64,000 bases of DNA from positions 3,658,001 through 3,722,000 of the forward strand of contig NZ_CP013862.1 in assembly GCF_001307805.1 (NCBI RefSeq), written 5' to 3'. The stretch is from Lentibacillus amyloliquefaciens (lineage in GTDB: Bacteria; Bacillota; Bacilli; Bacillales; Amphibacillaceae). Made by a program: the position numbers and the translations under genes. Shown here piece after piece: positions 8,300 through 17,074 of this stretch. The stretch's first letter is position 1; every line of letters starts with the position of its first letter. The notes below the pieces were generated by a model. It had not been told where the DNA came from. It made no database searches and saw nothing but the letters and a program-made list of their open reading frames with translations.

Positions 8300-9631
8300 T
8301 CAAAAGAATAATAGGCCAATCGAAATGGGAATAAAACTGTAAAATAGAATCAAAACACAAAAGCCCATAATATCACGGACTTTCAAGCCGGCAATTGCCA
8401 GCAGCGGCAATGCCCAGAACGGCTGAATCATATTTGTCCACGCATCACCCCAAGCAACCCCCATTGCTGTTTTAGCGGTATCTGCACCGATCTCAAGCGC
8501 TGCAGGGATCATGATTGGACCTTGGACCGCCCATTGTCCGCCGCCGGATGGAACAAAGAAGTTAACGATACCGGCACTAATGAACGAGAATAACGGCAGA
8601 GTCATTTCATTTGAAATACTTACAAACCACATTGACATTTCCTGTGATAAACCTGATTCAACCATCATTCCCATAATACCTGCATAGAACGGGAACTGAA
8701 TGATGATGCCGCCAGCGTTCTTAACAGCTTTGGAGACACTGTTCAAAAAGCGCTGAGGTGTTCTATGAAAAAGGATCCCCATGAACAGGAAAGTAAAGTT
8801 TACAATGTTGAGATTCAAGTCGAAGCCATTCTGGACGAAATGATAAATGATGAACGCCAAACCCATCAGACCGATCACCAGTGAAATGATCCGGCTGTTT
8901 TCCAGCTTTTCAGCGGGTGTCTCCGGTTCGTGCGATGACGGTTCTTCTTCGTCATCTTCATATTCTTTCGTGTCCCAGGTTGAGGCATTGGTGTTTGTAA
9001 AAGGACCCCGGGCTCTCATCAAATACCAGTTTAAAAATGGCAATGTTAAAAGCAGAAACAGAACGATAAATAGATTAAAGCTGCTGAAAAGTGTTTCCGT
9101 TACGGGCACTGACCCAATCGAATTCATTAAAAAATGATCTTCCGTTGCAATTAACAACGGTATAGATCCGGAAAGACCCCCATGCCACAGGAGAAAACCA
9201 CTGTACGCACTTGCCATCAGTAAACGGTAATCAACTGAGGCAACACGGCGAGCAACGTGAATGGCAAGCAGTGCACCGACGACTAATCCAAAACCATAGT
9301 TGATAAGGCAAGCAATCGAAGCGACAAATGTAACCAGCAAAATTGCCTGTCCCGGCGTGTTGGCAAGTGTACTGATCTTTTTTAAAATATTCCTGACCAA
9401 AGGCGTACTGGCCAGAATGTACCCGGTAACGACAATCAGTGACATCTGCATGGCAAATGTAAGTAAGTCCCAGAAGCCGGTGCCCCAGTAATCAATCATT
9501 TCAACCGGTGAACTGCCCATGATGCCCATGCCTAACAGGAAAACAATGATTGTCAGAATGATGGCGAATAGAAAAGCATCAGGCAAATATCGCTGGACAA
9601 TCCGATCAAAAAATGAAGTGATTGCTTTCAA
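8300..9631 (-). CDS. Short-chain fatty acid transporter, AtoE family
   Basis: This is a 443-residue membrane protein with about 11-12 helices. The start is TTG 9631 behind AAAGGAG. The conserved AtoE segments are 'LPDAFLFAIILTI' near the N-terminus, 'CLINYGFGLVVGALLA' around 110-125, 'SGFLLWHGGLSGSIPL' around 145-160, and the C-terminal 'FVPSGGGQWAVQGPI' and 'GDAWTNMIQPFWALPLLAI'. An acidic cytoplasmic loop (EEDEEEPSSHEPE) sits mid-protein. The family takes up acetoacetate/butyrate-type short-chain acids. No atoAD-like CoA-transferase genes are adjacent, so substrate use is inferred. Confidence 0.88.
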   Translation of the reverse strand: MKAITSFFDRIVQRYLPDAFLFAIILTIIVFLLGMGIMGSSPVEMIDYWGTGFWDLLTFAMQMSLIVVTGYILASTPLVRNILKKISTLANTPGQAILLVTFVASIACLINYGFGLVVGALLAIHVARRVASVDYRLLMASAYSGFLLWHGGLSGSIPLLIATEDHFLMNSIGSVPVTETLFSSFNLFIVLFLLLTLPFLNWYLMRARGPFTNTNASTWDTKEYEDDEEEPSSHEPETPAEKLENSRIISLVIGLMGLAFIIYHFVQNGFDLNLNIVNFTFLFMGILFHRTPQRFLNSVSKAVKNAGGIIIQFPFYAGIMGMMVESGLSQEMSMWFVSISNEMTLPLFSFISAGIVNFFVPSGGGQWAVQGPIMIPAALEIGADTAKTAMGVAWGDAWTNMIQPFWALPLLAIAGLKVRDIMGFCVLILFYSFIPISIGLLFF

Positions 9632-9749
9632 TGGTAACGCTCCTTTCTATTTGTAATCGCTTTATAAAACGTGTCTATAACATTAGCAAAAAACCATGAA
9701 GCCGTCAAAGCTTGTTCCATTATATGAAACAAGCACTAACATGATGCAT

Positions 9750-9914
9750 GAAACTGTCCATTAATACCAATTCGGTTCGGACCTGCAAGATACAGGTTTC
9801 GGGGGGCTGCTGCATCGATGCATCGCACGAAGAAAAAGTGCTTTCCTGTTTCGAGGACGCTGCGAATTTCGCCTTTAGGAATAAAAACCAATTGCTCTGA
9901 ATGAGTTTCACTAT
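9750..9914 (+). repeat. Family A-related repeat with internal ~130-bp insertion (variant C)
   Basis: The stretch GTCCATTAATACCAATTCGG ... TGCATCGCACGAAGAAAAAG ... GTTTCGAGGACG ... GAGTTTCACTATA aligns by eye with 44690-44892. Both have a family A left part, the same insert (ATGCATCG-ACGAAGAAAA-GTGCTTTCCT-TTTCGAGGA), and the family A closing AGTTTCACT. It lies in the 820-base gap between the AtoE gene and the kinase gene. Confidence 0.6.
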
Positions 9915-9942
9915 AATTCAAAAGACCTAAATTGTGTAGTTG

Positions 9943-10336
9943 ATGTAAAGTGCGAACCAATGAAAAATCTCATTCTATTTTCGTTAAGTTTTAAAAGCCG
10001 CTTCGGCAATATACTTCACTTTCCATGGGCACGGCCTCAGCCACCTTGAAAAGCAAAGACCGCTTTTCGGAGGCGTCTTCGGACACGTGGCTGTTCTGAC
10101 CCGAGTCTTCGTAGATTGCCTGCGCTGGGAAGTGATCACTGTTCCATAATAGTATTGAAGCAAACAACCTTAGCGAAGGAAATACACGGAGACTCCAGCG
10201 GGAGCATAGGCATAGGTGAGACACCGAAGCGCTTCAGCGCGAGGGGGCTCACCAGCCGCCCTAAGGTGCGCAGAGTGTATTTCCGAAGCGGTAGACAACA
10301 CACCAACTCAATTTTAATGTTAGTTCGCACTTCATG
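9943..10336. repeat. ~390-bp composite of two inverted BOX-like repeats with terminal inverted repeats
   Basis: The outer ends are inverted copies: AAAGTGCGAACCAA on the left, TTAGTTCGCACTT on the right. Just inside, CCGCTTCGGCAATATACTTC on the left is mirrored by GTGTATTTCCGAAGCGGT on the right. Each half is a diverged copy of the BOX-like element that occurs alone at 15031-15260 (core: GGAAATATACTTCGCTTTCC ... GGAGTCTTCGTATATTTCC). It carries no transposase and no credible gene. Confidence 0.65.
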
Positions 10337-10451
10337 GATTTTGTGTCAAAAACAACGCCCTTTTAGAATACAGCCATTTTTAAAAAAACTTGTTAAAAGA
10401 TTATAAGTTTTATACGATAAAACAAAGAAAACGAGAAAGGCTGGGGAGAAT

Positions 10452-11417
10452 ATGAAATATGTTGTCGGGATTGATGGGGGTGGAACCAAGACAGTTGCTG
10501 TCATTACAAGTGCAGATGGCAGAGTTGCAGCAAAATCAGCTGCAGGCCCCGTCAATCCGAATGTCGTTGAGAAAAAGGAAATTCATCAGACATTTTTCGA
10601 GCTGATGCAGGATTTGAAACAGCAAAACAATGATGCTTTTGAATACCTCACCAGTTTATTCGCCGGGATATCAGGAGCGGGAAATGACAAAGCTGTTCAG
10701 ATGCTGACAGATATGCTGAAAGGGCTTGTTCCTGAGGATACAGTTGTCCAAGTTGAGCCTGATGCCATTAATGCACTTTACTCCGGTACGTGGGGCAAGC
10801 CTGGAATAGTACAGATTTCAGGAACGGGTTCGATAACATTTGGCATCAACGCTGATGGAAGACGTGATCGTGTTGGAGGGTGGGGTTATTTATTTGGTGA
10901 TGAAGGAAGCGGCTATGACATGGGCAAAGCAGGAATCACAGCAGCTTTAAAAGCGTTTGACGGACGCACTAAAGAGACAGTGCTGCTTGAAATGATCTGT
11001 GCTCATTTCCGTATTGACAATCCTTATAATCTTATCCAGAAGGTTTATGCCTCTCCATCTCCGAAAAGTGAGATTTCACCGATTGCCAAATTGGTATTCG
11101 ACGCTTATAGACAACATGATACAGCAGCCCGGGAAATAATTAAAAATACCGTAAAAGAATTGGGCAGCAGCATCAGGACGTTAAAAGCAAAACTTTACCA
11201 ACCTGAAGAAGCGGTGTATGCTGTTTTATGCGGCGGTGTATTTCGGGATAAAACAATACTGCCGGACATGCTGGAAAAAGAACTTCAGAACGACCGGCAG
11301 CTAACGATGGTCAATCCTGAAATGGCACCGGTCGGCGGTTCGATCATTGGTGCTTTATTAATGGAAAATAATCGCATAGATGAAACTCTAATCCGAAATT
11401 TTATTTCAACCTATTAG
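10452..11417 (+). CDS. murK: BadF/BadG-type sugar kinase, probable MurNAc/GlcNAc kinase
   Basis: This is a 321-residue cytoplasmic kinase of the ASKHA fold. Phosphate loop 1 is GIDGGGTKT at residues 6-14, phosphate loop 2 is ISGTGSI at about 120, then GGWGYLFGDEGSGYDMG, which is characteristic of the N-acetylhexosamine kinase branch, and an adenosine loop LCGGVFRD near 258. Known relatives (MurK of Clostridium) phosphorylate MurNAc and GlcNAc at C6. Coupling to murR, murQ and an ABC importer supports that role here. ATG 10452 follows GGGGAGA, and a likely promoter (TTGTTA-17-TACGAT, about 10390-10418) precedes it. A more general GlcNAc kinase is the main alternative. Confidence 0.78.
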   Translation: MKYVVGIDGGGTKTVAVITSADGRVAAKSAAGPVNPNVVEKKEIHQTFFELMQDLKQQNNDAFEYLTSLFAGISGAGNDKAVQMLTDMLKGLVPEDTVVQVEPDAINALYSGTWGKPGIVQISGTGSITFGINADGRRDRVGGWGYLFGDEGSGYDMGKAGITAALKAFDGRTKETVLLEMICAHFRIDNPYNLIQKVYASPSPKSEISPIAKLVFDAYRQHDTAAREIIKNTVKELGSSIRTLKAKLYQPEEAVYAVLCGGVFRDKTILPDMLEKELQNDRQLTMVNPEMAPVGGSIIGALLMENNRIDETLIRNFISTY

Positions 11418-11429
11418 GAGGCGATCGGA

Positions 11430-12293
11430 TTGTCACAAGTCAAAGGCGGACTGACAATTTTAAAGGATAGGGTTCATGCCCTGCCGCCGTCAGAAAAGAA
11501 GTTGGCCGAATATATTTTAAAAAACCCGGAAGAGGCCATTATGCTGACAGCTGTATCTTTAGGAAAAGAAAGCGGCACCTCAAGTGCAGCGGTCATCCGG
11601 CTATGCAAATCGCTCGGGCTTAAGGGTTTCCAGGAATTAAAGATACGGGTTGCCGGTGATCTGCAAAAAAACGGAGAACAGGACTTTCGGGATATTGAGC
11701 CGAATGATAAAACAGAAAACTTAATCGAAAAAATGACATCAAATACGATTCAAACGATTACAGAGACCGTGGATATCATGCGCGCATCTGATTTGAAAAA
11801 TGCTGCCAATACGCTTACTGAGGCAAAATCAATTGTCTTAATTGGTGTAGGTGCATCATTCATTGCGGCTAAGGATGCAGAGCAGAAGTTTACAAGAATT
11901 GATAAATTTGTTCAGGCTTTTTCCGATGTGCATATGGGGGCGACAGCTATTGCGAATAAAGGACCTGATGATGTCGTTGTGGGGATTTCTTTTTCGGGAC
12001 AAACAAAACAAGTTATAGAACTGCTGGAACTGGCAAAAAGCAAACATGCTATAACAATCAGCATTACAAAATCAGGTAAGTCGCCAGTCAGCGATATTTC
12101 GGATATTCAATTACATACGTCCGCTGCAAGGGAAGCAACATTCAGAAGCGGTGCGACATCTTCAAGGATGGCTCAACTTCACGTAATTGATATCCTTCTG
12201 ATGGTGATAGCTTCAAACGAATACGAAGATACTATCAAACATCTTGATGAAACAAGAAAAGCAATATCAGCCCTGATGAAGAGACAAGTTTAA
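11430..12293 (+). CDS. murR: RpiR/MurR-family transcriptional regulator
   Basis: The 287-residue regulator has an N-terminal HTH_6 domain (about residues 1-77, with 'KKLAEYILKNPEEA' and 'GTSSAAVIRLCKSLGLKGFQELK') and a C-terminal SIS domain (about 125-255) that binds a phosphosugar. In MurR the ligand is MurNAc-6-phosphate. The start is TTG 11430 behind AGGAGGCGA, 12 bases after the kinase stop, so the two are translated from one mRNA. It probably controls the murQ promoter 40 bases downstream, where an inverted repeat overlaps the -35 box. Confidence 0.82.
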   Translation: MSQVKGGLTILKDRVHALPPSEKKLAEYILKNPEEAIMLTAVSLGKESGTSSAAVIRLCKSLGLKGFQELKIRVAGDLQKNGEQDFRDIEPNDKTENLIEKMTSNTIQTITETVDIMRASDLKNAANTLTEAKSIVLIGVGASFIAAKDAEQKFTRIDKFVQAFSDVHMGATAIANKGPDDVVVGISFSGQTKQVIELLELAKSKHAITISITKSGKSPVSDISDIQLHTSAAREATFRSGATSSRMAQLHVIDILLMVIASNEYEDTIKHLDETRKAISALMKRQV

Positions 12294-12305
12294 GCATTTT
12301 GAAAT

Positions 12306-12333
12306 AATATTACAAATTACTATAAGTAATATT
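12306..12333 (+). promoter_or_regulatory. Candidate MurR operator
   Basis: A perfect inverted repeat AATATTAC (12306-12313) and GTAATATT (12326-12333), with a 12-base spacer, runs into the -35 box of the murQ promoter. It lies just after the regulator gene. Assignment to MurR is inference. Confidence 0.45.
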
Positions 12334-12360
12334 GACAAAATAATTTAAAAGGCCTATACT
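12332..12360 (+). promoter_or_regulatory. Sigma-A promoter of the murQ-ABC operon
   Basis: A consensus TTGACA (12332-12337), a 17-base spacer and TATACT (12355-12360). Transcription from here would pass through the repeat at 12395-12632 before murQ. Confidence 0.7.
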
Positions 12361-12394
12361 GAAAACAAATTATAGTGTGAAAATTTTAAAATGT

Positions 12395-12632
12395 GTGCTC
12401 AAAAAGGAGGATAAAGTGAAACTTCATTCAGCGGAATGATTTCTCCGTTGAATGTTAGTTGAACAGAATCGGGTATTTATGGTCAGTTAGCCCCGTTTTC
12501 TGGCGGGTTACTGATCATTATATGCGGGGAAACAAGGACCGAGAAGTTCGAGGCGCTGCAGTTTCGAGCAGAGGAGAAACAAGTCAACTAGAAGCACCGA
12601 TGCGTCATTGCTACCGAACTTTTAGAATGACC
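12395..12632 (-). repeat. MITE-like repeat (family B) containing a reverse family A copy
   Basis: The left end GTGCTCAAAAAGGAGGATAAAG and the right end ACCGAACTTTTAGAATGA match the ends of the elements at 33874-34096 and 56221-56346. They also resemble each other in inverted orientation. The left half is family A read backwards (TAAAGTGAAACTTCATTCAG ... TTGAACAGAATCGGG ... ATGCGGGGA). The right half carries the family B segment with CAACTAGAAGCACCGATG. It makes most of the murQ leader. Confidence 0.65.
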
Positions 12633-12639
12633 TTTGATT

Positions 12640-12653
12640 TGAAAGCGTTTTAT
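12640..12653 (+). promoter_or_regulatory. Possible cre-like site before murQ
   Basis: TGAAAGCGTTTTAT matches the CcpA cre consensus except for the last CA. It is about 290 bases downstream of the promoter, so it could act as a roadblock site. Confidence 0.3.
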
Positions 12654-12682
12654 TATTCTTAGGGGCAAGGAGATTCATAGAT

Positions 12683-13594
12683 ATGGAACTGGCAAAGCTA
12701 ACGACTGAACAACGCAATGAGACAAGTATGACATTGGATCAAATGTCAACGATGGAAATTTTAAATGTGATCAACGAAGAGGATAAAAAGGTTGCAATGG
12801 CTGTTGAAACGGTGTTGTCAAAGGTAAATGATGCCATTGAACATATTTACAGTGCTTTACAACAGGGCGGCCGCCTGTTTTATGTCGGTGCCGGAACGAG
12901 TGGCAGACTTGGAGTAGTCGATGCATCAGAATGCCCGCCAACATTCATGACATCTCTCGACACAGTTCAAACGGTCATGGCTGGTGGAACCGGTGCTTTT
13001 TTCAAAGCGGTCGAAGGTTCTGAGGATGAGGAATCTCAGGGCATCAACGATATAAAAGCCAGAAACATAACGAATAAAGACGTTGTGGTGGGCATCACTG
13101 CAAGCGGCAGAACACCTTACCCGATTGGTGCGTTAAAGCATGCCGGAAAAGTTGGTGCTTATACTGTCTCGTTATCCTGCAATGACCATTCATTGATCAG
13201 TCAGTTTGCTGATACAGAAATCGAAGTCGTTGTCGGTGCGGAAGTGCTGACAGGCTCAACCCGAATGAAAGCTGCAACCGCGCATAAAATGATTTTGAAC
13301 ATGATCACCACAACAACGATGGTCAAACTCGGGAAAGTCTATGAAAATCTGATGGTGGATGTCCATGCCAGCAATCAAAAATTAATGGAGCGGGCAAGAC
13401 GCATCATTATGGAAATTACTGATTGCGATTACAATGAAGCTGATCAGACGCTTGCCTTAACGCATAATCAGGTAAAACCTGCCATTGTCATGATTAAAGG
13501 GGGTGTTTCATACCAAAAAGCGGAAGAAGCAATCAAAATGAGTAATGGATATGTTCGTGATGCGATTGCACATGCGCTTAATTCCAATGTCTGA
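12683..13594 (+). CDS. murQ: N-acetylmuramic acid 6-phosphate etherase MurQ
   Basis: This is a 303-residue SIS-fold lyase that splits MurNAc-6-phosphate into GlcNAc-6-phosphate and D-lactate, the committed step of muropeptide sugar recycling. The signature GAGTSGRLGVVDASECPPT is at about residues 69-87, with the catalytic acid in DASEC. The second motif VVGAEVLTGSTRMKAATAHK is at about 190-210. Length is normal. ATG 12683 follows AAGGAG. It is the first gene of an operon with the ABC sugar transporter, and is controlled from the promoter at 12332. Confidence 0.95.
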   Translation: MELAKLTTEQRNETSMTLDQMSTMEILNVINEEDKKVAMAVETVLSKVNDAIEHIYSALQQGGRLFYVGAGTSGRLGVVDASECPPTFMTSLDTVQTVMAGGTGAFFKAVEGSEDEESQGINDIKARNITNKDVVVGITASGRTPYPIGALKHAGKVGAYTVSLSCNDHSLISQFADTEIEVVVGAEVLTGSTRMKAATAHKMILNMITTTTMVKLGKVYENLMVDVHASNQKLMERARRIIMEITDCDYNEADQTLALTHNQVKPAIVMIKGGVSYQKAEEAIKMSNGYVRDAIAHALNSNV

Positions 13595-13666
13595 GGCAAC
13601 ATTAATAGTCACATGAACTGTTAATGTGTTTCATATATTTTAATTAAACAAAGGGGGAAAATTATT

Positions 13667-15019
13667 TTGAAGCGATTACTGAAAAACCCTTTCGTCCTTA
13701 TTCTGATGGTTGCCTTACTGATGATAGCAGTCGCCTGTTCGGACGACGGTTCATCGGAAGGGTCAACGGATGACAGTGGCGATAATACAGGGGAAGCAAG
13801 TGATGGTGAAGGGTTAAGCGGAACACTTGAGATTCAGTACTTCGTTGGCGGATATGGCGACTCCTGGTGGAAAGAAGTGATTGGTGACTTCCAGGAAGAG
13901 CATCCTGATCTGGAGATTAAAGAACATGCCGGTCCAAACATTAATGAAGAAATGAGATCGCGCTGGGTATCCGGTGATCCGCCTGATGTTGTCTACATCG
14001 ATGGTGCTGGATCAAGTGAGACTCAGATGGTTGAGGATGGCCAGTTGATGGACCTTACCGATTGGGTTCAGGATATCGAGGTGGATGGCACACCACTAAT
14101 GGATAGCTTCATTGTACCGCCGTCCGATTTTGATGGCAGTGTATACAGCTTGCCGCTCGTATTTGACTCGTGGGGCACATGGTATGATAAAGCATGGTTT
14201 GAGGAAAACAACTGGGAAGTACCATCAGATTTTGAAAGTTTCATGAGTTCAATGGGGCAGATTCAGGAAGATACTGGTATTTCACCATTTGTAACGACAG
14301 GGCAGCATCCTTACTACTTCTTGCGCGGTATGCTGTATCCGGCATTTGGAGCAGCCGGCGGTGATGAACTATTAAACGACGTCATCACGGGAGCTGAAGG
14401 TGCATGGTCGAGTGATACAGTACTTGAGGTTATGAAAAAAGTAGAGGAAATGCAAAAGGCAGGCTACATCGATGAAGGGTTTGCTGCAATTAACCACACA
14501 CAGTCACAGATGAACTTCCTGCTTCATGATAACGCCTATATTCCGGTTGGATTCTGGCTTCCAAATGAAATGGAAGGCGACAAGCCTGAGAATTTAGAGT
14601 ATGGTTTTATTCCATCACCGATGAACGATGCTGGTGAGCCAATGGCAGTCGTACCGGATTTGCGTCCGCTGGCGATTGCTGAGGAGGCGGAAAATCCTGA
14701 AGCGGCCAAAGCATTTGTTGAGTTTGTGTTCACTAAACAATATGCCAAGTCATTCTCTGAACACACAGGTGCCATCATGAACCTTCAGGGTGTAGACTTG
14801 TCTTCAAACGAAAACGTACCGCAATACTTGATTGATGCAAACGAAATGATCAACGATCCGGAACAAGCTCAAATCTATCACAAGCCTCATCCAATGAGTG
14901 CCGATTTGGAAACGCCGATTAGTGATTCACTTGTTTCGCTGATGCTTGGCAATATCACGGCAGAAGAGTTTGTTGAAGAAGCTGAACAAGCGGCTGCTGA
15001 GTATCGTGAAAGTCAATAA
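13667..15019 (+). CDS. ABC transporter sugar-binding lipoprotein (cluster 1)
   Basis: This is a 450-residue extracellular solute-binding protein of the carbohydrate family. A TTG start at 13667 follows a GGGGGAAA site. The signal peptide ends in a lipobox (IAVAC, Cys at about residue 24), followed by an acidic Ser/Asp/Gly-rich linker (to about 50) and then the two-lobed binding domain. It captures a sugar and delivers it to the permeases encoded downstream. The murQ and kinase context suggests MurNAc, GlcNAc or a muropeptide disaccharide; this is inference. A BOX-like repeat separates it from the permease genes. Confidence 0.85.
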   Translation: MKRLLKNPFVLILMVALLMIAVACSDDGSSEGSTDDSGDNTGEASDGEGLSGTLEIQYFVGGYGDSWWKEVIGDFQEEHPDLEIKEHAGPNINEEMRSRWVSGDPPDVVYIDGAGSSETQMVEDGQLMDLTDWVQDIEVDGTPLMDSFIVPPSDFDGSVYSLPLVFDSWGTWYDKAWFEENNWEVPSDFESFMSSMGQIQEDTGISPFVTTGQHPYYFLRGMLYPAFGAAGGDELLNDVITGAEGAWSSDTVLEVMKKVEEMQKAGYIDEGFAAINHTQSQMNFLLHDNAYIPVGFWLPNEMEGDKPENLEYGFIPSPMNDAGEPMAVVPDLRPLAIAEEAENPEAAKAFVEFVFTKQYAKSFSEHTGAIMNLQGVDLSSNENVPQYLIDANEMINDPEQAQIYHKPHPMSADLETPISDSLVSLMLGNITAEEFVEEAEQAAAEYRESQ

Positions 15020-15030
15020 ACAATGAAACC

Positions 15031-15260
15031 GTGGGGCTGGGACAAAAGAGTTTTATTAAAGAAAAAGCCGAACTAAATAGAAAGGCTAGTCTATATAAGT
15101 CGCTGCGGAAATATACTTCGCTTTCCGCGGGCGGCTGGTGAGCCTCCTCGTGCATACGCACTGCGGGGGTCTCACCAATGCCTTTTCTCCCGCAGGAGTC
15201 TTCGTATATTTCCTACGCTCAAGGAGTGTATTGTGTCTCATTAGAGTTGGCCGTTTTAAA
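15031..15260 (+). repeat. BOX-like palindromic repeat inside the ABC operon
   Basis: The core GCTGCGGAAATATACTTCGC ... GGCGGCTGGTGAGCC ... GGGTCTCACC ... AGGAGTCTTCGTATATTTCC can fold on itself. The outer flanks AAAGCCGAACT and AGTTGGCCGTTTT are roughly inverted. It starts with GGGGCTGGGACAAAA. It sits between the binding-protein gene and the first permease gene without an obvious terminator. Confidence 0.7.
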
Positions 15261-15303
15261 TATGTTCCAGTGCCACCCTTATTTAATTGGAAAGAGTGAT
15301 TGA

Positions 15304-16197
15304 ATGGTACAATCTAAAAAACAAAAATACCTATTTTTAGCATTTTGCCTGGTTCCTACATTTATTATGTTCAGCATTTTTACTCTTTACCCATTGTTCA
15401 GCGGGCTGTATTATTCCTTTTTCGAAATGTCAGGTGCTTCACAGGCAAAAGAATTTGTAGGTTTTGATAATTACAAACAACTATTCAATGATGAGATTGT
15501 TCCTGCAACCATCTGGCATGATTATTTCCTTGTTATTACAAAAGTAATCGGAATTATGATTATGGCAATGTTTATAGCAGTGGCACTGACACAGTTAAAA
15601 ATTAAGGAAGCACCATTTTATAGGATTATCTTTTTCTTCCCGAATATTATGTCTGTCGTTGTCATTGGTATTTTATGGGCATTTATTTACAATCCTGATT
15701 TGGGTTTGGTCAATTCAGCACTTGAATTTCTTGGCCTGGAAAATTGGACAAGAGCATGGCTGGGGAATGAAAACTGGGCATTGACAAGTCTTGTCTTACC
15801 GTCGATTTGGGCTGGTATCGGTCTCTTCATGCTGCTGTTAATGGGGGGGATTGCCAACATCTCCAAAAGTTATTATGAAGCGGCGCGGATTGACGGGGCA
15901 AATGAATGGCAGCAGTTTTGGAAAGTCACGTTACCGCTTGTATGGCCTCAAATTAAAATTTCTATCCTGTATATCGTGATTACAACGTTAAACGGCTCCT
16001 TTATCATTGTTCAAGTTATGACCGGAGGCGGCCCGAATAACGCAACACATGTAATGGGGTCGTATTTGTATCAGCAGGCATTTCAGCAGTACAACTTCGG
16101 ATATGGTGCAACAATTGGTGTCATGATTCTGGTGTTTTCACTGATAACCGTATTGTTCCTGCAACTGCTGCTGCGCCGGGACAAGGTGGAATATTAA
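15304..16197 (+). CDS. ABC sugar transporter permease, MalF/UgpA type
   Basis: This is a 297-residue membrane protein with six predicted helices. The binding-protein-dependent transport EAA loop is visible as 'YYEAARIDGANEWQQFWKVTLPLV' (about 198-220), which docks onto the cytoplasmic ATPase. It pairs with the following permease 19 bases downstream. There is no ATPase gene in the locus, so energy is presumably supplied by a shared MsmX/UgpC-type ATPase encoded elsewhere, as for many Bacillus sugar importers. Confidence 0.88.
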   Translation: MVQSKKQKYLFLAFCLVPTFIMFSIFTLYPLFSGLYYSFFEMSGASQAKEFVGFDNYKQLFNDEIVPATIWHDYFLVITKVIGIMIMAMFIAVALTQLKIKEAPFYRIIFFFPNIMSVVVIGILWAFIYNPDLGLVNSALEFLGLENWTRAWLGNENWALTSLVLPSIWAGIGLFMLLLMGGIANISKSYYEAARIDGANEWQQFWKVTLPLVWPQIKISILYIVITTLNGSFIIVQVMTGGGPNNATHVMGSYLYQQAFQQYNFGYGATIGVMILVFSLITVLFLQLLLRRDKVEY

Positions 16198-16216
16198 TGA
16201 TAGAGGATGAGACGCC

Positions 16217-17059
16217 ATGAAACGAAGTGTAGGTCAAATGATATCAAGATTCGGCATTCGGATTCCATTGATACTGTGGTCAATCGCGGTGCTGTACCCA
16301 ATTATTTGGATGTTCATCGGTTCGTTCAAATCGAACGCTGAAATATATGCCAACCCGTGGGGATTTCCGGAAACCTGGAATTTCCAGAATTTCATCACAG
16401 CATGGTCGGAATATAATATTGACACGAGTGTGTTTAATAGTTTAATAGTTACAGTAGTCGGTGCCGCATTGACGCTCGTTCTGGCAATTCCGACCTCATA
16501 TGCTCTTGAGCGGATGCGCTTTAAAGGTAGTAATTTCCTGTTTACGTTATATGTTTCAGCGATGATGATTCCGATGGTGCTTGGCTGGATTCCTTTATTC
16601 TTCCTCCTTGGGCAGTTTAATCTTCTGGATAATATATTCGGCCTTGCGATCGTGTATGCCATCAGCCAGTTGCCGTTTTCGATTTTCGTGCTCACCAGTT
16701 TTATCAGTACGATACCAAAATCGCTCGAAGAATCAGCGGCTATGGACGGCATGTCACCGTATGGGGTGCTGTGGAAAATCATTACACCGCTTTCCATGTC
16801 CGGTATCATAACCGTGACGATCATGAACGCGATTCAGTTCTGGAACGAATATTTTATGGCATTAATCTTTCTGCAAAGTGAGGAAAATTATACACTGGCA
16901 CTTGCGATTGATTTTATCAGCAGTGAAGCACAGTATACAAACGCATGGGGAACATTATTTGCAAGTCTCGTATTTGCGATTGTTCCGGTCATTATTTTGT
17001 ATTCAATTTTCCAGCAGCGGATTGCAAAAGGTATGACAGAAGGTGCCATCAAAGGTTAA
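16217..17059 (+). CDS. ABC sugar transporter permease, MalG/UgpE type
   Basis: This is the 280-residue partner permease with six helices and an EAA loop 'LEESAAMDGMSPYGVLWKIITPL' (about 176-198). The start is ATG 16217 behind GAGGATGAG. It is the last gene of the murQ operon and is followed by a hairpin terminator. The sequence is of the cluster 1 carbohydrate type (MalG, LacG, UgpE). Specificity cannot be read from the permease. Confidence 0.88.
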   Translation: MKRSVGQMISRFGIRIPLILWSIAVLYPIIWMFIGSFKSNAEIYANPWGFPETWNFQNFITAWSEYNIDTSVFNSLIVTVVGAALTLVLAIPTSYALERMRFKGSNFLFTLYVSAMMIPMVLGWIPLFFLLGQFNLLDNIFGLAIVYAISQLPFSIFVLTSFISTIPKSLEESAAMDGMSPYGVLWKIITPLSMSGIITVTIMNAIQFWNEYFMALIFLQSEENYTLALAIDFISSEAQYTNAWGTLFASLVFAIVPVIILYSIFQQRIAKGMTEGAIKG

Positions 17060-17074
17060 TCAATAACGAATTTA

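Noticed and set aside
12459..12662. 67-codon open frame upstream of murQ
   Set aside because: It is contained in the family A/B repeat mosaic and has no ribosome site; the same repeat elsewhere does not keep the frame.
15843..15849. G7 run in the first permease gene as a possible phase-variable tract
   Set aside because: The frame is intact and Met-Gly-Gly is normal in this family; there is no sign of switching in this sequence.
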